Shown here piece after piece: positions 18,387 to 26,213 of a stretch of 64,000 nt of DNA. The first letter of the stretch is position 1; each line of letters begins with the position of its first letter. This DNA comes from Ensifer sp. LC11. Lineage in GTDB: Bacteria; Pseudomonadota; Alphaproteobacteria; Rhizobiales; Rhizobiaceae. Made by a program: the position numbers and the translations under genes. The notes beneath the pieces were generated by a model. It was given only the letters and a program-made list of their open reading frames with translations. It was not told the DNA's origin and ran no database searches. The stretch is from positions 186,001 through 250,000 of the forward strand of contig NZ_MBSO01000023.1 of the NCBI RefSeq assembly GCF_001695835.1. Direction: 5' to 3'.

Positions 18387-18509
18387 CTACAGGATGCTTC
18401 CGAACAGGACGGAATAGACAATCACGGCAATCGCGAGCGTAAAAGCTAGCGATACGAACAGGCGCGTGAAGTCGTAGGTATAAAAGCGGGCGGGGATGAG
18501 GTTTTTCAT
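18387..18509 (-). CDS. Small single-pass membrane protein (40 aa)
   Basis: Forty codons: a basic/aromatic N-terminus (MKNLIPARFYTYDFTRLF) followed by one hydrophobic segment (LAFTLAIAVIVYSVLF) and stop TAG. ATG 18509 has GGAGA about seven bases upstream. The basic-then-hydrophobic layout predicts an N-in membrane microprotein. It sits between the permease and the next small membrane protein, both on the same strand. Function unknown; no domain recognised. Confidence 0.6.
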   Translation of the reverse strand: MKNLIPARFYTYDFTRLFVSLAFTLAIAVIVYSVLFGSIL

Positions 18510-18568
18510 AGCGGTCTCCAATTTTTTCGTGCTGGTTGGCCCTAACTATGCGCGGTGTCTGCTGCGCT

Positions 18569-18910
18569 TCAGGATAGTGAGCGACTGCAACTCGTGCTGA
18601 CCTTGCCGAGGACGTCCGCGGGAACTTGGATATCGGCCATAATCGTCGCTACGAGTTCGTCACGCTTCGCACGATTGTCGTAGCCCTTAAGCGTTGCGAG
18701 ATCCGTGCTGTTGGTCGTAGCCATTCGCCCTGCCGCGCCTGAACAAATGTCGGCAAGCGCGTCCACTCTGGCCGTTTCTGCCGCCAGAGTGCTGGCAGTC
18801 GTGGTGGTGATCCATCCCGCATTGAAGCCGATGATCGGCGCGGCGAAAAGTCCGACAACCAAACCAATCGCGTATGGCTTTGTCCGTTCAAGAATTTGAT
18901 CGAGTGTCAT
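18569..18910 (-). CDS. Conserved rhizobial hypothetical, N-terminal membrane segment
   Basis: 113 residues: a short N-terminal amphipathic stretch (MTLDQILERTKPYAIG), one hydrophobic segment (LVVGLFAAPIIGFNAGW), then a soluble helical domain with two Cys (DICSGAAGR and STSCSRS). The two cysteines could form a disulfide if the tail is periplasmic. ATG 18910 is followed by good codon bias. I do not recognise a named family; the layout of anchor plus about 75-residue exported helical domain suggests an envelope protein. Confidence 0.7.
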   Translation of the reverse strand: MTLDQILERTKPYAIGLVVGLFAAPIIGFNAGWITTTTASTLAAETARVDALADICSGAAGRMATTNSTDLATLKGYDNRAKRDELVATIMADIQVPADVLGKVSTSCSRSLS

Positions 18911-19486
18911 GATTTCATTCCCTCTAATCAGGTTGATTATCGGGATCGTTGCGGGACCGCTCTCGGAGCAGGAGCAAATATCAATCCAGATTCATAACCC
19001 TGCGCTCTAACTTAGACAATGTAAACAGACATCCCACAACCTTTGTTAAAAAATATACCAAATTTAAAAGTCGCGAATAACTTTCGGTACACATCATTTT
19101 TATTCGGAGAAGTATTATGCATCAATTTATCCAGGTCAGCACCGCGCTACATCTTTTTCATGTGGCCGTAAATTTGTTTTTGGAAAGCGTAGTAAAGCCT
19201 CATTCAGCGCATATAGATTGAAACGCGTTCTGAGGTCAGTTCGGCCTTTTCAGAGGCTCTAGCCCCGCCAACCTCACCGCTCATCGAGCCGGCTTATCGG
19301 CCTGTCGGTGCGCCACAGAGTTCGAGGAAATATTTCTCCCGGCGCGGCGGAAACCTACCGCATCGCCGCCCGCGGAAGGACAGTTGGCCTCAATATCCCG
19401 CGATGAGGCCAATGGCTCGTCAGCGGGGAAAATGATTTGGAACCGGCTGAATGGTGGCGACACGCCGCTCCAAGGAGGATCACAAG
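18911..19486. other. AT-rich spacer with one possible small gene
   Basis: About 575 bases, noticeably AT-rich at 19000-19120 compared with surroundings (runs such as GTTAAAAAATATACC). It probably holds promoters for the flanking small genes. Only the 34-codon frame at 19117-19221 has a plausible ribosome binding site. No mobile element end or terminator is evident. Confidence 0.5.
19117..19221 (+). CDS. Possible 34-aa protein
   Basis: Thirty-four codons from ATG 19117 to TGA 19221 with GGAGA six bases upstream, placed after an AT-rich promoter-like stretch. Composition is mildly hydrophobic (HLFHVAVNLFLESVV) without a clear membrane helix. No homology is recognised. The ribosome binding site is the main support, so this may be a chance frame. 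Confidence 0.3.
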   Translation: MHQFIQVSTALHLFHVAVNLFLESVVKPHSAHID

Positions 19487-19741
19487 ATGAAAAGCCAAAA
19501 CGAAGAGCACGCGCTCGCGATCAGTACATGGGAGTCTGAAGGCGGTGCGCCCCACAGATCCGGACGGCTCTATCAATATGGCCGCCGTTTCGAGGGAGAC
19601 GGCACCTATACGATCTACCACGTCTTTACGGGAGAGGTTGCAAAGATCGGTTGCTGGACGATGGAGGGGCTCAGCCCCAAGAATGCTGCGCGGGCGCTGC
19701 GCGTTCTCAATGCCCCGCGAGCGGCAGGGCCGGTCCAGTAA
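19487..19741 (+). CDS. Small hypothetical protein (84 aa)
   Basis: 84 residues starting at ATG 19487 with a strong AAGGAGG eight bases upstream. The protein is soluble, with a central Tyr/Trp/Phe-rich beta-like stretch (RLYQYGRRFEGDGTYTIYHV) and a C-terminal helix (SPKNAARALRVL). No domain is recognised. It is the only plus-strand member of the small-gene patch with firm start signals. Confidence 0.6.
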   Translation: MKSQNEEHALAISTWESEGGAPHRSGRLYQYGRRFEGDGTYTIYHVFTGEVAKIGCWTMEGLSPKNAARALRVLNAPRAAGPVQ

Positions 19742-19942
19742 CATTTTGGGGGCATTGGAAACAGGCGGCGACCAGACTGCCTCGCTCGACTCGCCTCTCG
19801 CAACGAGCAGGGCTACACGCGACCAGCGATTGGTTTGGCGACGACGGCGGTGTGCGAGACTTTGGTGCCGCGCGGTCGAATATCGCGGATCGAGTGAAGC
19901 AGCTTCCGACAGATAGGCGCGCGCAAACGTTGTCGCCACCCG

Positions 19943-20206
19943 TCACTGAAAGTCGTTTCTTGTGAGAATGTACACCGACCTGTGCCCACTGGCGTAAACG
20001 GACTGTGCTACATCTTCGATCAGGCGCCGCGCCGCGTCGAAAGCCACAAGACACTCAGCTTCGGTCGACTGCGGAGAGGCGGATTTCAATAGCGCGTCGG
20101 ATCCGACGAAGAACGGAATCTCGAACATGCCGTCATGAGCTAGGAACCGGACAGCTTTCCGAGCCTCGTTGAAACTTCGGCTGCGGTTGGGAAAGGAAAG
20201 GGCCAT
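19943..20206 (-). CDS. DUF1488 family protein
   Basis: 87 residues with the typical DUF1488 pattern: N-terminal ALSFPNRSRSFNEARKAVRF, the GMFEIPFFV strand, and a C-terminal helix-strand ending in SVYILTRNDF. DUF1488 proteins are small soluble rhizobial/alphaproteobacterial proteins of unknown function, usually present in several copies per genome. ATG 20206 matches the family start; the in-frame TTG two codons earlier does not. Confidence 0.82.
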   Translation of the reverse strand: MALSFPNRSRSFNEARKAVRFLAHDGMFEIPFFVGSDALLKSASPQSTEAECLVAFDAARRLIEDVAQSVYASGHRSVYILTRNDFQ

Positions 20207-20225
20207 GGTCAATCTCGTGTCGCGC

Positions 20226-20345
20226 TCAGATACCGCTAAGCAGAATGAAGCAGGCTATGAAACCGATCGCGAGTGCAACTGTGGTCCAGCCGAGCGAGCG
20301 GCGGTAGTCATGGGCAGAGAGTTGGTTGGGAAGACGAAACCTCAC
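20226..20345 (-). CDS. Small single-pass membrane protein (39 aa)
   Basis: Thirty-nine codons from GTG 20345, chosen because GGAGGG lies five bases upstream. The N-terminus is basic (RFRLPNQLSAHDYRRSLG) followed by one hydrophobic helix (TTVALAIGFIACFILLS). The next gene upstream on this strand ends one base before the GTG, so the two are probably cotranscribed. Function unknown. Confidence 0.6.
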   Translation of the reverse strand: MRFRLPNQLSAHDYRRSLGWTTVALAIGFIACFILLSGI

Positions 20346-20346
20346 G

Positions 20347-20595
20347 TTACCCTCCCTTTGCGCGCGGACGGCGCGTTCCCTGCTTCGGATAGGTTTTACG
20401 GGCGGCGGCCAGAAGAGATCTTTCAGTTGAAACCGACACACGAAATTTGCACATCAGAAATCGAGCGAGGTGTTCAGCACGGGTTCCTTCTCGCGGCACC
20501 TGGTACTCGGCGCAAATCGCCTCGAATACACGCCGCAGCATGTCGATCTCTGCGACGCTCATCGCTACAGGCCGATTTTCGCTGAATGCGGACAT
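20347..20595 (-). CDS. Small hypothetical protein (82 aa)
   Basis: 82 residues from ATG 20595 with GGAGGAG six bases upstream. Mostly helical and basic: a first helix (EIDMLRRVFEAICAEYQV), a second (RAEHLARFLMCKFRVS), then a Lys/Arg-rich tail (RRPRAKGG) that could contact nucleic acid. No named domain recognised. It overlaps nothing real and is followed directly by the 39-aa membrane protein gene. Confidence 0.65.
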   Translation of the reverse strand: MSAFSENRPVAMSVAEIDMLRRVFEAICAEYQVPREGTRAEHLARFLMCKFRVSVSTERSLLAAARKTYPKQGTRRPRAKGG

Positions 20596-20874
20596 TTACG
20601 TCTCCTCCCTGCTGTAATTCTGATTCGACGCATTGAGGACCTGAAGCGCGTCGGATGCTGAATGTGTTGGTCGAGGCCCGTCACTGTCCAGGAGTCGATA
20701 TGCGCAGCATTCCGATGAGTACTGGAGATCCTCCAGGAGCCTCGCATTCCACACGCCGGCGTATTGATAAAGGGCACCAGTGACATTGGGTGCGGCGCCA
20801 TTTCGCTGCCACCGTTCGATGATACGTGCATGCTTTCGAGAGGGCGTTTCCCGGTTCTATCCTCTAAGGTCGCA

Positions 20875-21057
20875 CTACAGCAGCCGATGCCGCTCCAGCA
20901 TTTCCCGGTTACGCCTCAATGCGCCAGAACCATCGTTGCGCTCTTCTTCACCGCTGGGGCTGGCTTCCGGCTTGCTAATCGTCGGCCTACGGAAAACTAC
21001 GGTGACGGGCTCACGCATACCTCGGAACAACTGCTCCAGCTTTTCGACATAGGTCAT
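20875..21057 (-). CDS. Small hypothetical protein (60 aa)
   Basis: 60 residues from ATG 21057 with GAGGAG six to seven bases upstream. Charged, with a start helix (TYVEKLEQLFRGMREPV), a short strand (TVVFRR) and an Arg/Glu-rich C-terminal helix. No domain recognised. It is ten bases downstream of the next gene on the same strand and probably in one unit with it. The 280 bases on its other side (20596-20874) contain no gene I can support. Confidence 0.6.
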   Translation of the reverse strand: MTYVEKLEQLFRGMREPVTVVFRRPTISKPEASPSGEEERNDGSGALRRNREMLERHRLL

Positions 21058-21067
21058 GGTAATCTCC

Positions 21068-21286
21068 TCACTGGCTACGGGTCATGCCCCAGTCGATCGG
21101 TTCAAGGTTATCCTCACTGCTAACGCGGTCCTGTCCGAGCTCGTCGTTGCGAATTCGATATTGAGGGGTGTTGTCTCGCACGGGCATTCTTGCCGTGATG
21201 CGATACGAATCTGCCGCGCGCGGCGACAGATGGCTGCGGTCACTAAGCCGAACGGACAGTCCCACGGGGTAGCGATGTTGTGACAT
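21068..21286 (-). CDS. Conserved rhizobial hypothetical (72 aa)
   Basis: 72 residues, polar, beta-rich: MSQHRYPVGLSVRLSDRSHL, then a strand pair around YRITARMP and the acidic, aromatic end DNLEPIDWG. It resembles short basic/beta proteins common in Rhizobiaceae (an SH3- or Tudor-like barrel is possible from the alternating pattern, but this is inference). It lies nine bases downstream of the next small gene on the strand. Confidence 0.65.
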   Translation of the reverse strand: MSQHRYPVGLSVRLSDRSHLSPRAADSYRITARMPVRDNTPQYRIRNDELGQDRVSSEDNLEPIDWGMTRSQ

Positions 21287-21295
21287 GGCCAGCTC

Positions 21296-21577
21296 TCATT
21301 GTTTGGGCGAGTGCGAAATATTGGCGCCCCAACGCGCGACCAGACGTGCCAGTTCGTCGGGTGCGATCTGTATCAACCGCATGCGGTAGCGGTTCTCGAC
21401 CGTCGCGGGCAGCTTGATGAAGGTGGCGACGCGGCGATAGGCGGCCCAAGAAAGCCCCTCGATCAACTCCTCGTCGTCATCGATTTCGTAGTCACCAGCG
21501 GCAATCGTCTCATCGACGCCCGGCAATGTAAAAGGCCGGTCGAAGTGGATCATGCGGTGTTTCGTTCGGTTGAACAT
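21296..21577 (-). CDS. Conserved rhizobial hypothetical (93 aa)
   Basis: 93 residues from ATG 21577 with AGGAG five to six bases upstream. N-terminal beta segment (RMIHFDRPFTLPGVDETIAAG), acidic motif DYEIDDDEELIEG, then RYRMRLIQIAPDELARLVAR. The pattern of an ordered strand with a Pro-Gly turn suggests a small beta-barrel head and helical tail. No named family recognised. First gene of the 21577-20875 trio. The following 21602-21938 is 337 bases with no gene I can support. Confidence 0.68.
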   Translation of the reverse strand: MFNRTKHRMIHFDRPFTLPGVDETIAAGDYEIDDDEELIEGLSWAAYRRVATFIKLPATVENRYRMRLIQIAPDELARLVARWGANISHSPKQ

Positions 21578-21938
21578 GTCATCTCCTTCCGACACAGGCA
21601 CTGCCGGCGTCGCTGGCGCGCAACTCGCTTAGTCGAATGTGGATGCGTCAGAACCACGCATTCACGCGTTCAGGACACAACATTACGACAATCGAACAGG
21701 GGAAAATTGGCGGATCGGGTCTCTCACGCCGCGAGAAGCCAAGCTGGCCTAAGTCGACTTTGGAAGCATGCGCGGCAATTGAGGTCAATTCAAGATGGCT
21801 GCCGGCTCTTGCGTGGCGAGTGATGCCCTGAGCATCATTCGGCTGAATTTTCAGGCTGTTGCTGCACCGCGGGGGTGACATGACGGCTGAAAATCACGGG
21901 CGGCGGACGAAACGCCACACCAAAGCACACAAACTCTC

Positions 21939-22217
21939 TCAGCCTCGATCAAACGCGAAGGATGTCAGCAATGTAGTGACGAAGTTGCTCGCCTTGTCCT
22001 TGACGAGCACTTCCGTCCACTCACTCGTCCCGAGCAGTCGCAAGTCAGAATATATGCTGTCAACCGCAGCCTCTTCGACGCGCTTGATATTCGCTAGAAA
22101 GGCTTCCTCTCCGCCCGCGTGATACAGGTCGCGAATGACCATTCGCAGGATTTCCTGAATCGCGATCTGCCAGGCCGTATTGATCGCCTGGAGTTCGCCG
22201 GCATGTTCTGGCATCAT
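21939..22217 (-). CDS. Small all-helical hypothetical protein (92 aa)
   Basis: 92 residues from ATG 22217 (or the next ATG) with AAAGGA upstream. The sequence is uniformly helical and moderately acidic (AWQIAIQEILRMVIRDLYH, then the EEAFLANIKRVEEAAVDSIYSD stretch), as in small four-helix or dimeric regulatory proteins of rhizobia. No named domain is recognised. Confidence 0.65.
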   Translation of the reverse strand: MMPEHAGELQAINTAWQIAIQEILRMVIRDLYHAGGEEAFLANIKRVEEAAVDSIYSDLRLLGTSEWTEVLVKDKASNFVTTLLTSFAFDRG

Positions 22218-22401
22218 ATTCCTTTCGGCGGCACGGTTTTTTTGCAGGAACTATGCCATGCCGGCGGGTATAGATTGCAACAAGGCCGAGCGAAGCCGCA
22301 TCCGCACCGGACTACCTTACGTCGTCACCGAAAGCACCTGGCCGACCTGACGCAGCAGGGCTGCTTGGCTACAGATTCAAACGGGCGCAGAGGATTGGAC
22401 G

Positions 22402-22545
22402 CTAGGCTCTTCGGGCCTTACGGCTGGCGTAGCGTCGATCGCGCGCAGCCTTGCGGAGAGCCTCGTCTTCAAGCACTCGGGCGATGCGATTTCTTTCCGC
22501 TGCCTCGCGTGCTTCGGTTACCGCCGCCTCGTGTTCAGACAGACG
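22402..22545 (-). pseudogene. Fragment: Ala/Arg-rich C-terminus of a small helical protein
   Basis: A minus-strand frame ending at TAG 22402-22404 encodes LSEHEAAVTEAREAAERNR followed by a charged helix and the basic end RRYASRKARRA. Such repeated Glu-Ala-Arg helices are typical of small rhizobial hypothetical proteins, but no ATG, GTG or TTG start is available in frame before the sequence runs into the fabF fragment. I read it as a truncated gene joined to other debris. The region 22218-22401 beside it shows no gene. Confidence 0.4.
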
Positions 22546-22611
22546 TGCTCCTCCAGAGCGAGTCGGCGCATGCGAAACGCGGATCGCCGGTGCGTAAGCC
22601 GAACGGCTTCT

Positions 22612-22839
22612 ATGTTGCCAGCCGCCGGCGACGGTCTTGAGGCGATCTTTGCCGTGCTTGCGCTGCGTGACCAGATCGCGCCTCCGACGCTCAACCTCGA
22701 CGTGCCCGACCCCGCCGCTGAAGGCATCGACATCGTCTCAGGCGCGGCCAGGGCGCTGTCATTCGACTATGCCATCTCAAACGGGTTCGGCTTCGGTGCC
22801 GTCAATGCCAGCGTTCTTTTCCGCCGGTGGGAGGGTTGA
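22612..22839 (+). pseudogene. Remnant: C-terminus of beta-ketoacyl-ACP synthase II (FabF)
   Basis: Seventy-five codons match the end of a KAS-II enzyme: GLEAIFAVLALRDQIAPPTL, NLDVPDPAAEG and the closing SNGFGFGAVNASVLFRRW. In intact FabF the first segment is preceded by the catalytic His in GHLLGAAGGLE; here the preceding residues read MLPAAGDGLE and everything N-terminal, including the catalytic Cys domain, is missing. It is therefore non-functional debris, adjacent to and antisense-overlapping no intact fab gene. Confidence 0.7.
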
Positions 22840-22863
22840 GCGGGAGCGCCACCGGCTCGCCGG

Positions 22864-23319
22864 TCACAGACGCGGAAACACCGTCGCCCGCTTGACCGTG
22901 CCATAGGCGAAGCTCGTATCGATCGCTGCGATGCCTTCGATACTGTGCAGCTGATTGCGCACGAACTGCTCGTAGTCCTTGAGGCTGGTGACGAGGACGC
23001 GCAGCAGATAGTCCGCTTCGCCGGTCATGACGTAACAATCCTGAATATTGTCGATTGTCCTCACCTTGCGCTCGAAGGCGGCCACCGACGCCTCCGAATG
23101 GCGCTCGAGCCGAATGCGCACGAAGGCGGTGATCGGCAGACCATAGGCCTCCTCGTCGACAATCGCGGTATAGCCCTTGATGATCTTGGCCTCTTCGAGC
23201 AGGCGCAACCGCCGGAGACAGGGCGACGGCGACAGAGCGACCTTCTCCGACAGGTCCTGATTGGAAAGGCGCCCGTCCTTTTGCAGCGCCCAGATGATCT
23301 GCCTGTCCTTGTCGTCCAT
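22864..23319 (-). CDS. Lrp/AsnC-family transcriptional regulator
   Basis: 151 residues: N-terminal winged helix-turn-helix (DRQIIWALQKDGRLSNQDL through SPSPCLRRLRLLEEA) and C-terminal RAM/AsnC ligand domain ending in DTSFAYGTVKRATVFPRL. Proteins of this type sense amino acids and form octamers. It is divergent from a DMT exporter and an aromatic aminotransferase, which suggests control of amino-acid export/metabolism. A 17-bp palindrome 13 bases before its ATG is a likely autoregulatory site. Confidence 0.93.
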   Translation of the reverse strand: MDDKDRQIIWALQKDGRLSNQDLSEKVALSPSPCLRRLRLLEEAKIIKGYTAIVDEEAYGLPITAFVRIRLERHSEASVAAFERKVRTIDNIQDCYVMTGEADYLLRVLVTSLKDYEQFVRNQLHSIEGIAAIDTSFAYGTVKRATVFPRL

Positions 23320-23331
23320 TCACACCCCCCA

Positions 23332-23348
23332 TTGGCAGATTCTGCCAA
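23332..23348. promoter_or_regulatory. Candidate Lrp/AsnC operator
   Basis: Perfect 17-bp palindrome TTGGCAGATTCTGCCAA (8-bp arms, one central base) in the 115-bp spacer between the divergent regulator and exporter genes. Lrp/AsnC proteins commonly bind 15-17-bp palindromes with AT-rich centres. Position suits control of both genes. Confidence 0.65.
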
Positions 23349-23434
23349 ACTTCGCCTCGACTGCCGGCGAGATAGCAAGAAACCGATACTTCGAGAAGCA
23401 TATCATGCGAGCCAATCTGCAGTGAGGCTTCCCC

Positions 23435-24346
23435 ATGACCGATGTGACGTCAGATTTTCAACAAACGAAAAACGGTTTGCTGGCACCGGCAACAGCCGGC
23501 TACGTCGTGCTCTTCGTCGTCGTTCTGGTCTGGGCGGGCTTCGCGCTCACCATGCGGTTCATCGGCGCGTCGCCGCTCGCCACGGCCGATGTCGCTCTCA
23601 TCCGCTTTGCAATCCCGATCGTCGCGCTTCTGCCGGCCGTTCCCCAGCGGCTTTCCGCGCTTCGCAAGATCAGGCCAAGGGACGCAGCACTGGTGCTGCT
23701 CGGCGGCGTCCCATTCTTCTTCATCGCTTCGGAAGGCGCGAAGGCGACGTCGGCAGCCTATGTCGGCGCGTTGATTGCCGGAACGTCACCGCTCTCGGTG
23801 GCACTGCTCGCCTTCGCATTGGAGCGAAAGCGCGTACCGCGGAAGCGCTGGCTGCCGCTTATGCTGATTGTCGCCGGCGTTGTCGGCATTGTCGCCGGGC
23901 AGCAGCAGGCAGTGACTGCCGAGACCCTGCGCGGCGCCGGCTTGTTATTGATCGCGAGCCTCATCTGGGGCGCCTATACGATCGGCCTGCGCCGAACCGG
24001 TGTCGATGCGATCACCAACGGCCTGCTTCTGTCGATCGGCTCGCTCATCGTCCTCGTCCCGCTGATCCTGACGGGCGCCGTCACCACGCATCTCGGGCAG
24101 TTCTCCTGGCATCAGGCGCTGCCTTTCATCCTGGTTCAGGGCCTCGGCGTCGGCCTTGTCTCGACGGTCGGCTACGCCTTCGCGATCTCGCGGCTCGGCA
24201 CCGCCAAAAGCGCGACCATCGGCTCGCTTGCGCCGGCGCTCGCCAGTCTTCTCGCCATTCCGATCCTTGGCGAGCCTCTCACGCCCGCAACTGCCACCGG
24301 TATCCTCGTCATCACCGCCGGTGTGATCCTGGCAAACCGCCACTGA
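23435..24346 (+). CDS. DMT-family (EamA) exporter
   Basis: 303-residue inner-membrane protein with ten hydrophobic segments arranged as two EamA repeats; the early WAGFALTMRFIGASPL and the closing GEPLTPATATGILVITAGVIL are typical. EamA proteins mostly export amino acids or related metabolites. ATG 23435 is supported by the divergent regulator layout. The aminotransferase gene starts 24 bases after its stop, so the two form an operon presumably under the Lrp regulator. Confidence 0.9.
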   Translation: MTDVTSDFQQTKNGLLAPATAGYVVLFVVVLVWAGFALTMRFIGASPLATADVALIRFAIPIVALLPAVPQRLSALRKIRPRDAALVLLGGVPFFFIASEGAKATSAAYVGALIAGTSPLSVALLAFALERKRVPRKRWLPLMLIVAGVVGIVAGQQQAVTAETLRGAGLLLIASLIWGAYTIGLRRTGVDAITNGLLLSIGSLIVLVPLILTGAVTTHLGQFSWHQALPFILVQGLGVGLVSTVGYAFAISRLGTAKSATIGSLAPALASLLAIPILGEPLTPATATGILVITAGVILANRH

Positions 24347-24370
24347 AACAAAGATCGTAAGGAAACTCGT

Positions 24371-25582
24371 ATGCTCGCCGCTCTGCCAACCGCCGAACCC
24401 GACCCGCTATGGGCTCTCCTCAGCACGTTCCGGCAGGATCGCCGGGCCGACAAGATCGACCTCGTCGTCGGCGTCTATCGCGACGCCTCGGGGCAAACTC
24501 CGGTCATGCGCGCCGTGCAGGACGCCGAAGCGCAGCTCGCCTCCGCCGCTGCCTCCAAATCCTATAGAGCACTGTCCGGAAACACGGCGTTCAACGAGGG
24601 GATGTCGCGGCTTCTCCTCGGCGAAGGTGCCGAGGCGCTCGATCGTCAATGCACGATCCAGACGGTCGGCGGCACCGGAGCGCTCCGGATCCTTGCCGAT
24701 TTCATCGCTCTCGTTTCACCCCGAGCAACGATCTGGAATACCAATCCCGGCTATGTGAACCATCGCCCGATCATGTTGGCCGCGGGTCTTGCCGTGCGGC
24801 CGTTCCGCTGGCAGGAAAGCGAGACCGGTCTCGATATCGAAGCCGCCATCGCCGACCTTCAGGACGCACGACCTGGTGACGTGATTATCCTCCATGGCTG
24901 CTGCCACAACCCGACCGGCACCGACCCGTCAGCCGAAGAATGGCGCCGGCTTGCCGCGCTGTGCAAGGACAGGGGGCTGATCCCGCTCATCGACATGGCC
25001 TACCAGGGTTTCGGCGACGGGATCGAGGAGGATGCCTGGGGTCTGCGCCATTTCGCAAAGGAGCTCGACACCGTTCTCGTGGCGGCAAGCTGCTCGAAGA
25101 ACATGGGGCTCTATTGCGAACGGACGGGTGCTGCGATGGTGATTGCCGCCGACAACAGGCCACTCGCCAATGTCCGTGCGACGCTGGAGCGGATCACGCG
25201 GGCCAACTATTCCATGCCGCCGGAGCACGGCGCCGCGATCGCGGCACAGCTGTTCGAGGATCCGCAGACCTGGCTTGCGGAACTCGAGGCGAGCCGTGAG
25301 CGGGTCGCCGGCATCCGCCGCGATCTCGCGGATGCGCTCGCACGCTGCGGAGCGCCGGAAAAATTCCAGGCGCTGCGCCGTCAGAAGGGCATGTTCTCGC
25401 TGCTGCCGCTCGACCTAAGCCAGATGAACCGTCTTCGCGAGGAGTTCGGCGTCTACGGGACGGCAAATGGCCGCATCAATATTGCCGGCCTGCTTCCCGG
25501 TGAGGTCGAACGGCTTGCGCGAACCCTCCGGGCCGTGTCGAGCGTCTCGTCGCTCGTCCACCCCATCAAAGCCAACGCCTGA
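24371..25582 (+). CDS. Aromatic/aspartate aminotransferase (class I, TyrB/AspC type)
   Basis: 403-residue PLP enzyme of fold type I. Landmarks are the N-terminal VVGVYRDASGQTPVM, the GGTGALRI coenzyme-phosphate segment, the NPTGTDPS motif, the Asp of DMAYQGFGDG that binds the pyridine nitrogen, and the Schiff-base Lys in ASCSKNMGLY followed by ERTG. This subgroup transaminates aromatic amino acids and aspartate with 2-oxoglutarate in the cytosol. It is the distal gene after the DMT exporter, so production/consumption and export of the same amino acid may be coordinated. Its last 17 bases overlap the convergent ICMT-like gene. Confidence 0.93.
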   Translation: MLAALPTAEPDPLWALLSTFRQDRRADKIDLVVGVYRDASGQTPVMRAVQDAEAQLASAAASKSYRALSGNTAFNEGMSRLLLGEGAEALDRQCTIQTVGGTGALRILADFIALVSPRATIWNTNPGYVNHRPIMLAAGLAVRPFRWQESETGLDIEAAIADLQDARPGDVIILHGCCHNPTGTDPSAEEWRRLAALCKDRGLIPLIDMAYQGFGDGIEEDAWGLRHFAKELDTVLVAASCSKNMGLYCERTGAAMVIAADNRPLANVRATLERITRANYSMPPEHGAAIAAQLFEDPQTWLAELEASRERVAGIRRDLADALARCGAPEKFQALRRQKGMFSLLPLDLSQMNRLREEFGVYGTANGRINIAGLLPGEVERLARTLRAVSSVSSLVHPIKANA

Positions 25583-26048
25583 CGCGCGCCTTGTAAGCGA
25601 GGTAGCCATCACCGAACTTGCGTTCGAGATAGGCCTCCTCGCGGGCAACGACGCCATAGCGGATGACGAGGTAGAAGGGCACCAGCAGGATCAGCAGCCA
25701 CAGGCTGTCAAAGGCGATGGAGAGGCCGACAAGACCGAGAAGCATGGCGGTATATATCGGATTGCGGGTGAAGCGATACGGGCCGGTCTCGACGATCGTC
25801 GATGTCGGCCGGGTGGTCTGGATCTCGGTCCCGGCACGGCGGAAGGTCGCCGCCGCCCATACGAGCAAGGCCAGAGCCATGAGAAAGATGACGACGCCGA
25901 TCAGCCGACCCGTCACGAACCCTGACAGCAAAGGCAGCGGATAGGCACCGTCGAGCAACAGGCCGCCGCCGACCGCAGCAAGCCAGGCGAATGGTGGCCG
26001 GACCACCGCGCCGGAACGGTCACGGGTATTTCCATCGGTATCGTTCAT
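25566..26048 (-). CDS. ICMT/PEMT-like methyltransferase family membrane protein
   Basis: 160 residues with four hydrophobic segments and the conserved C-terminal region of isoprenylcysteine carboxyl methyltransferase-like proteins: GPYRFTRNPIYTAMLL, then the REEAYLERKFGDGYLAYKARV segment, which binds S-adenosylmethionine in characterised members. Bacterial relatives are of unknown substrate. The gene converges on, and overlaps by 17 bases, the aminotransferase gene. Confidence 0.83.
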   Translation of the reverse strand: MNDTDGNTRDRSGAVVRPPFAWLAAVGGGLLLDGAYPLPLLSGFVTGRLIGVVIFLMALALLVWAAATFRRAGTEIQTTRPTSTIVETGPYRFTRNPIYTAMLLGLVGLSIAFDSLWLLILLVPFYLVIRYGVVAREEAYLERKFGDGYLAYKARVRRWL

Positions 26049-26213
26049 CTTGCCACCTCTCGCCCGCTTGCGGCTCGCACGATGAGCTTCGCGCGTCCTC
26101 GATTTTAACGTCGGCAGGCTATTTGCGAAATTGCCGGGACTCGTTATCTCAGAAAGGGATCAACGGCCACCCGCGGTCGTCGATCACGCTACTGCAGCAA
26201 CAGGACGAGAGAC

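Noticed and set aside
20565-20831. 88-codon minus-strand frame in the small-gene patch
   Set aside because: It overlaps the better supported 82-aa gene in another frame and lacks a ribosome binding site.
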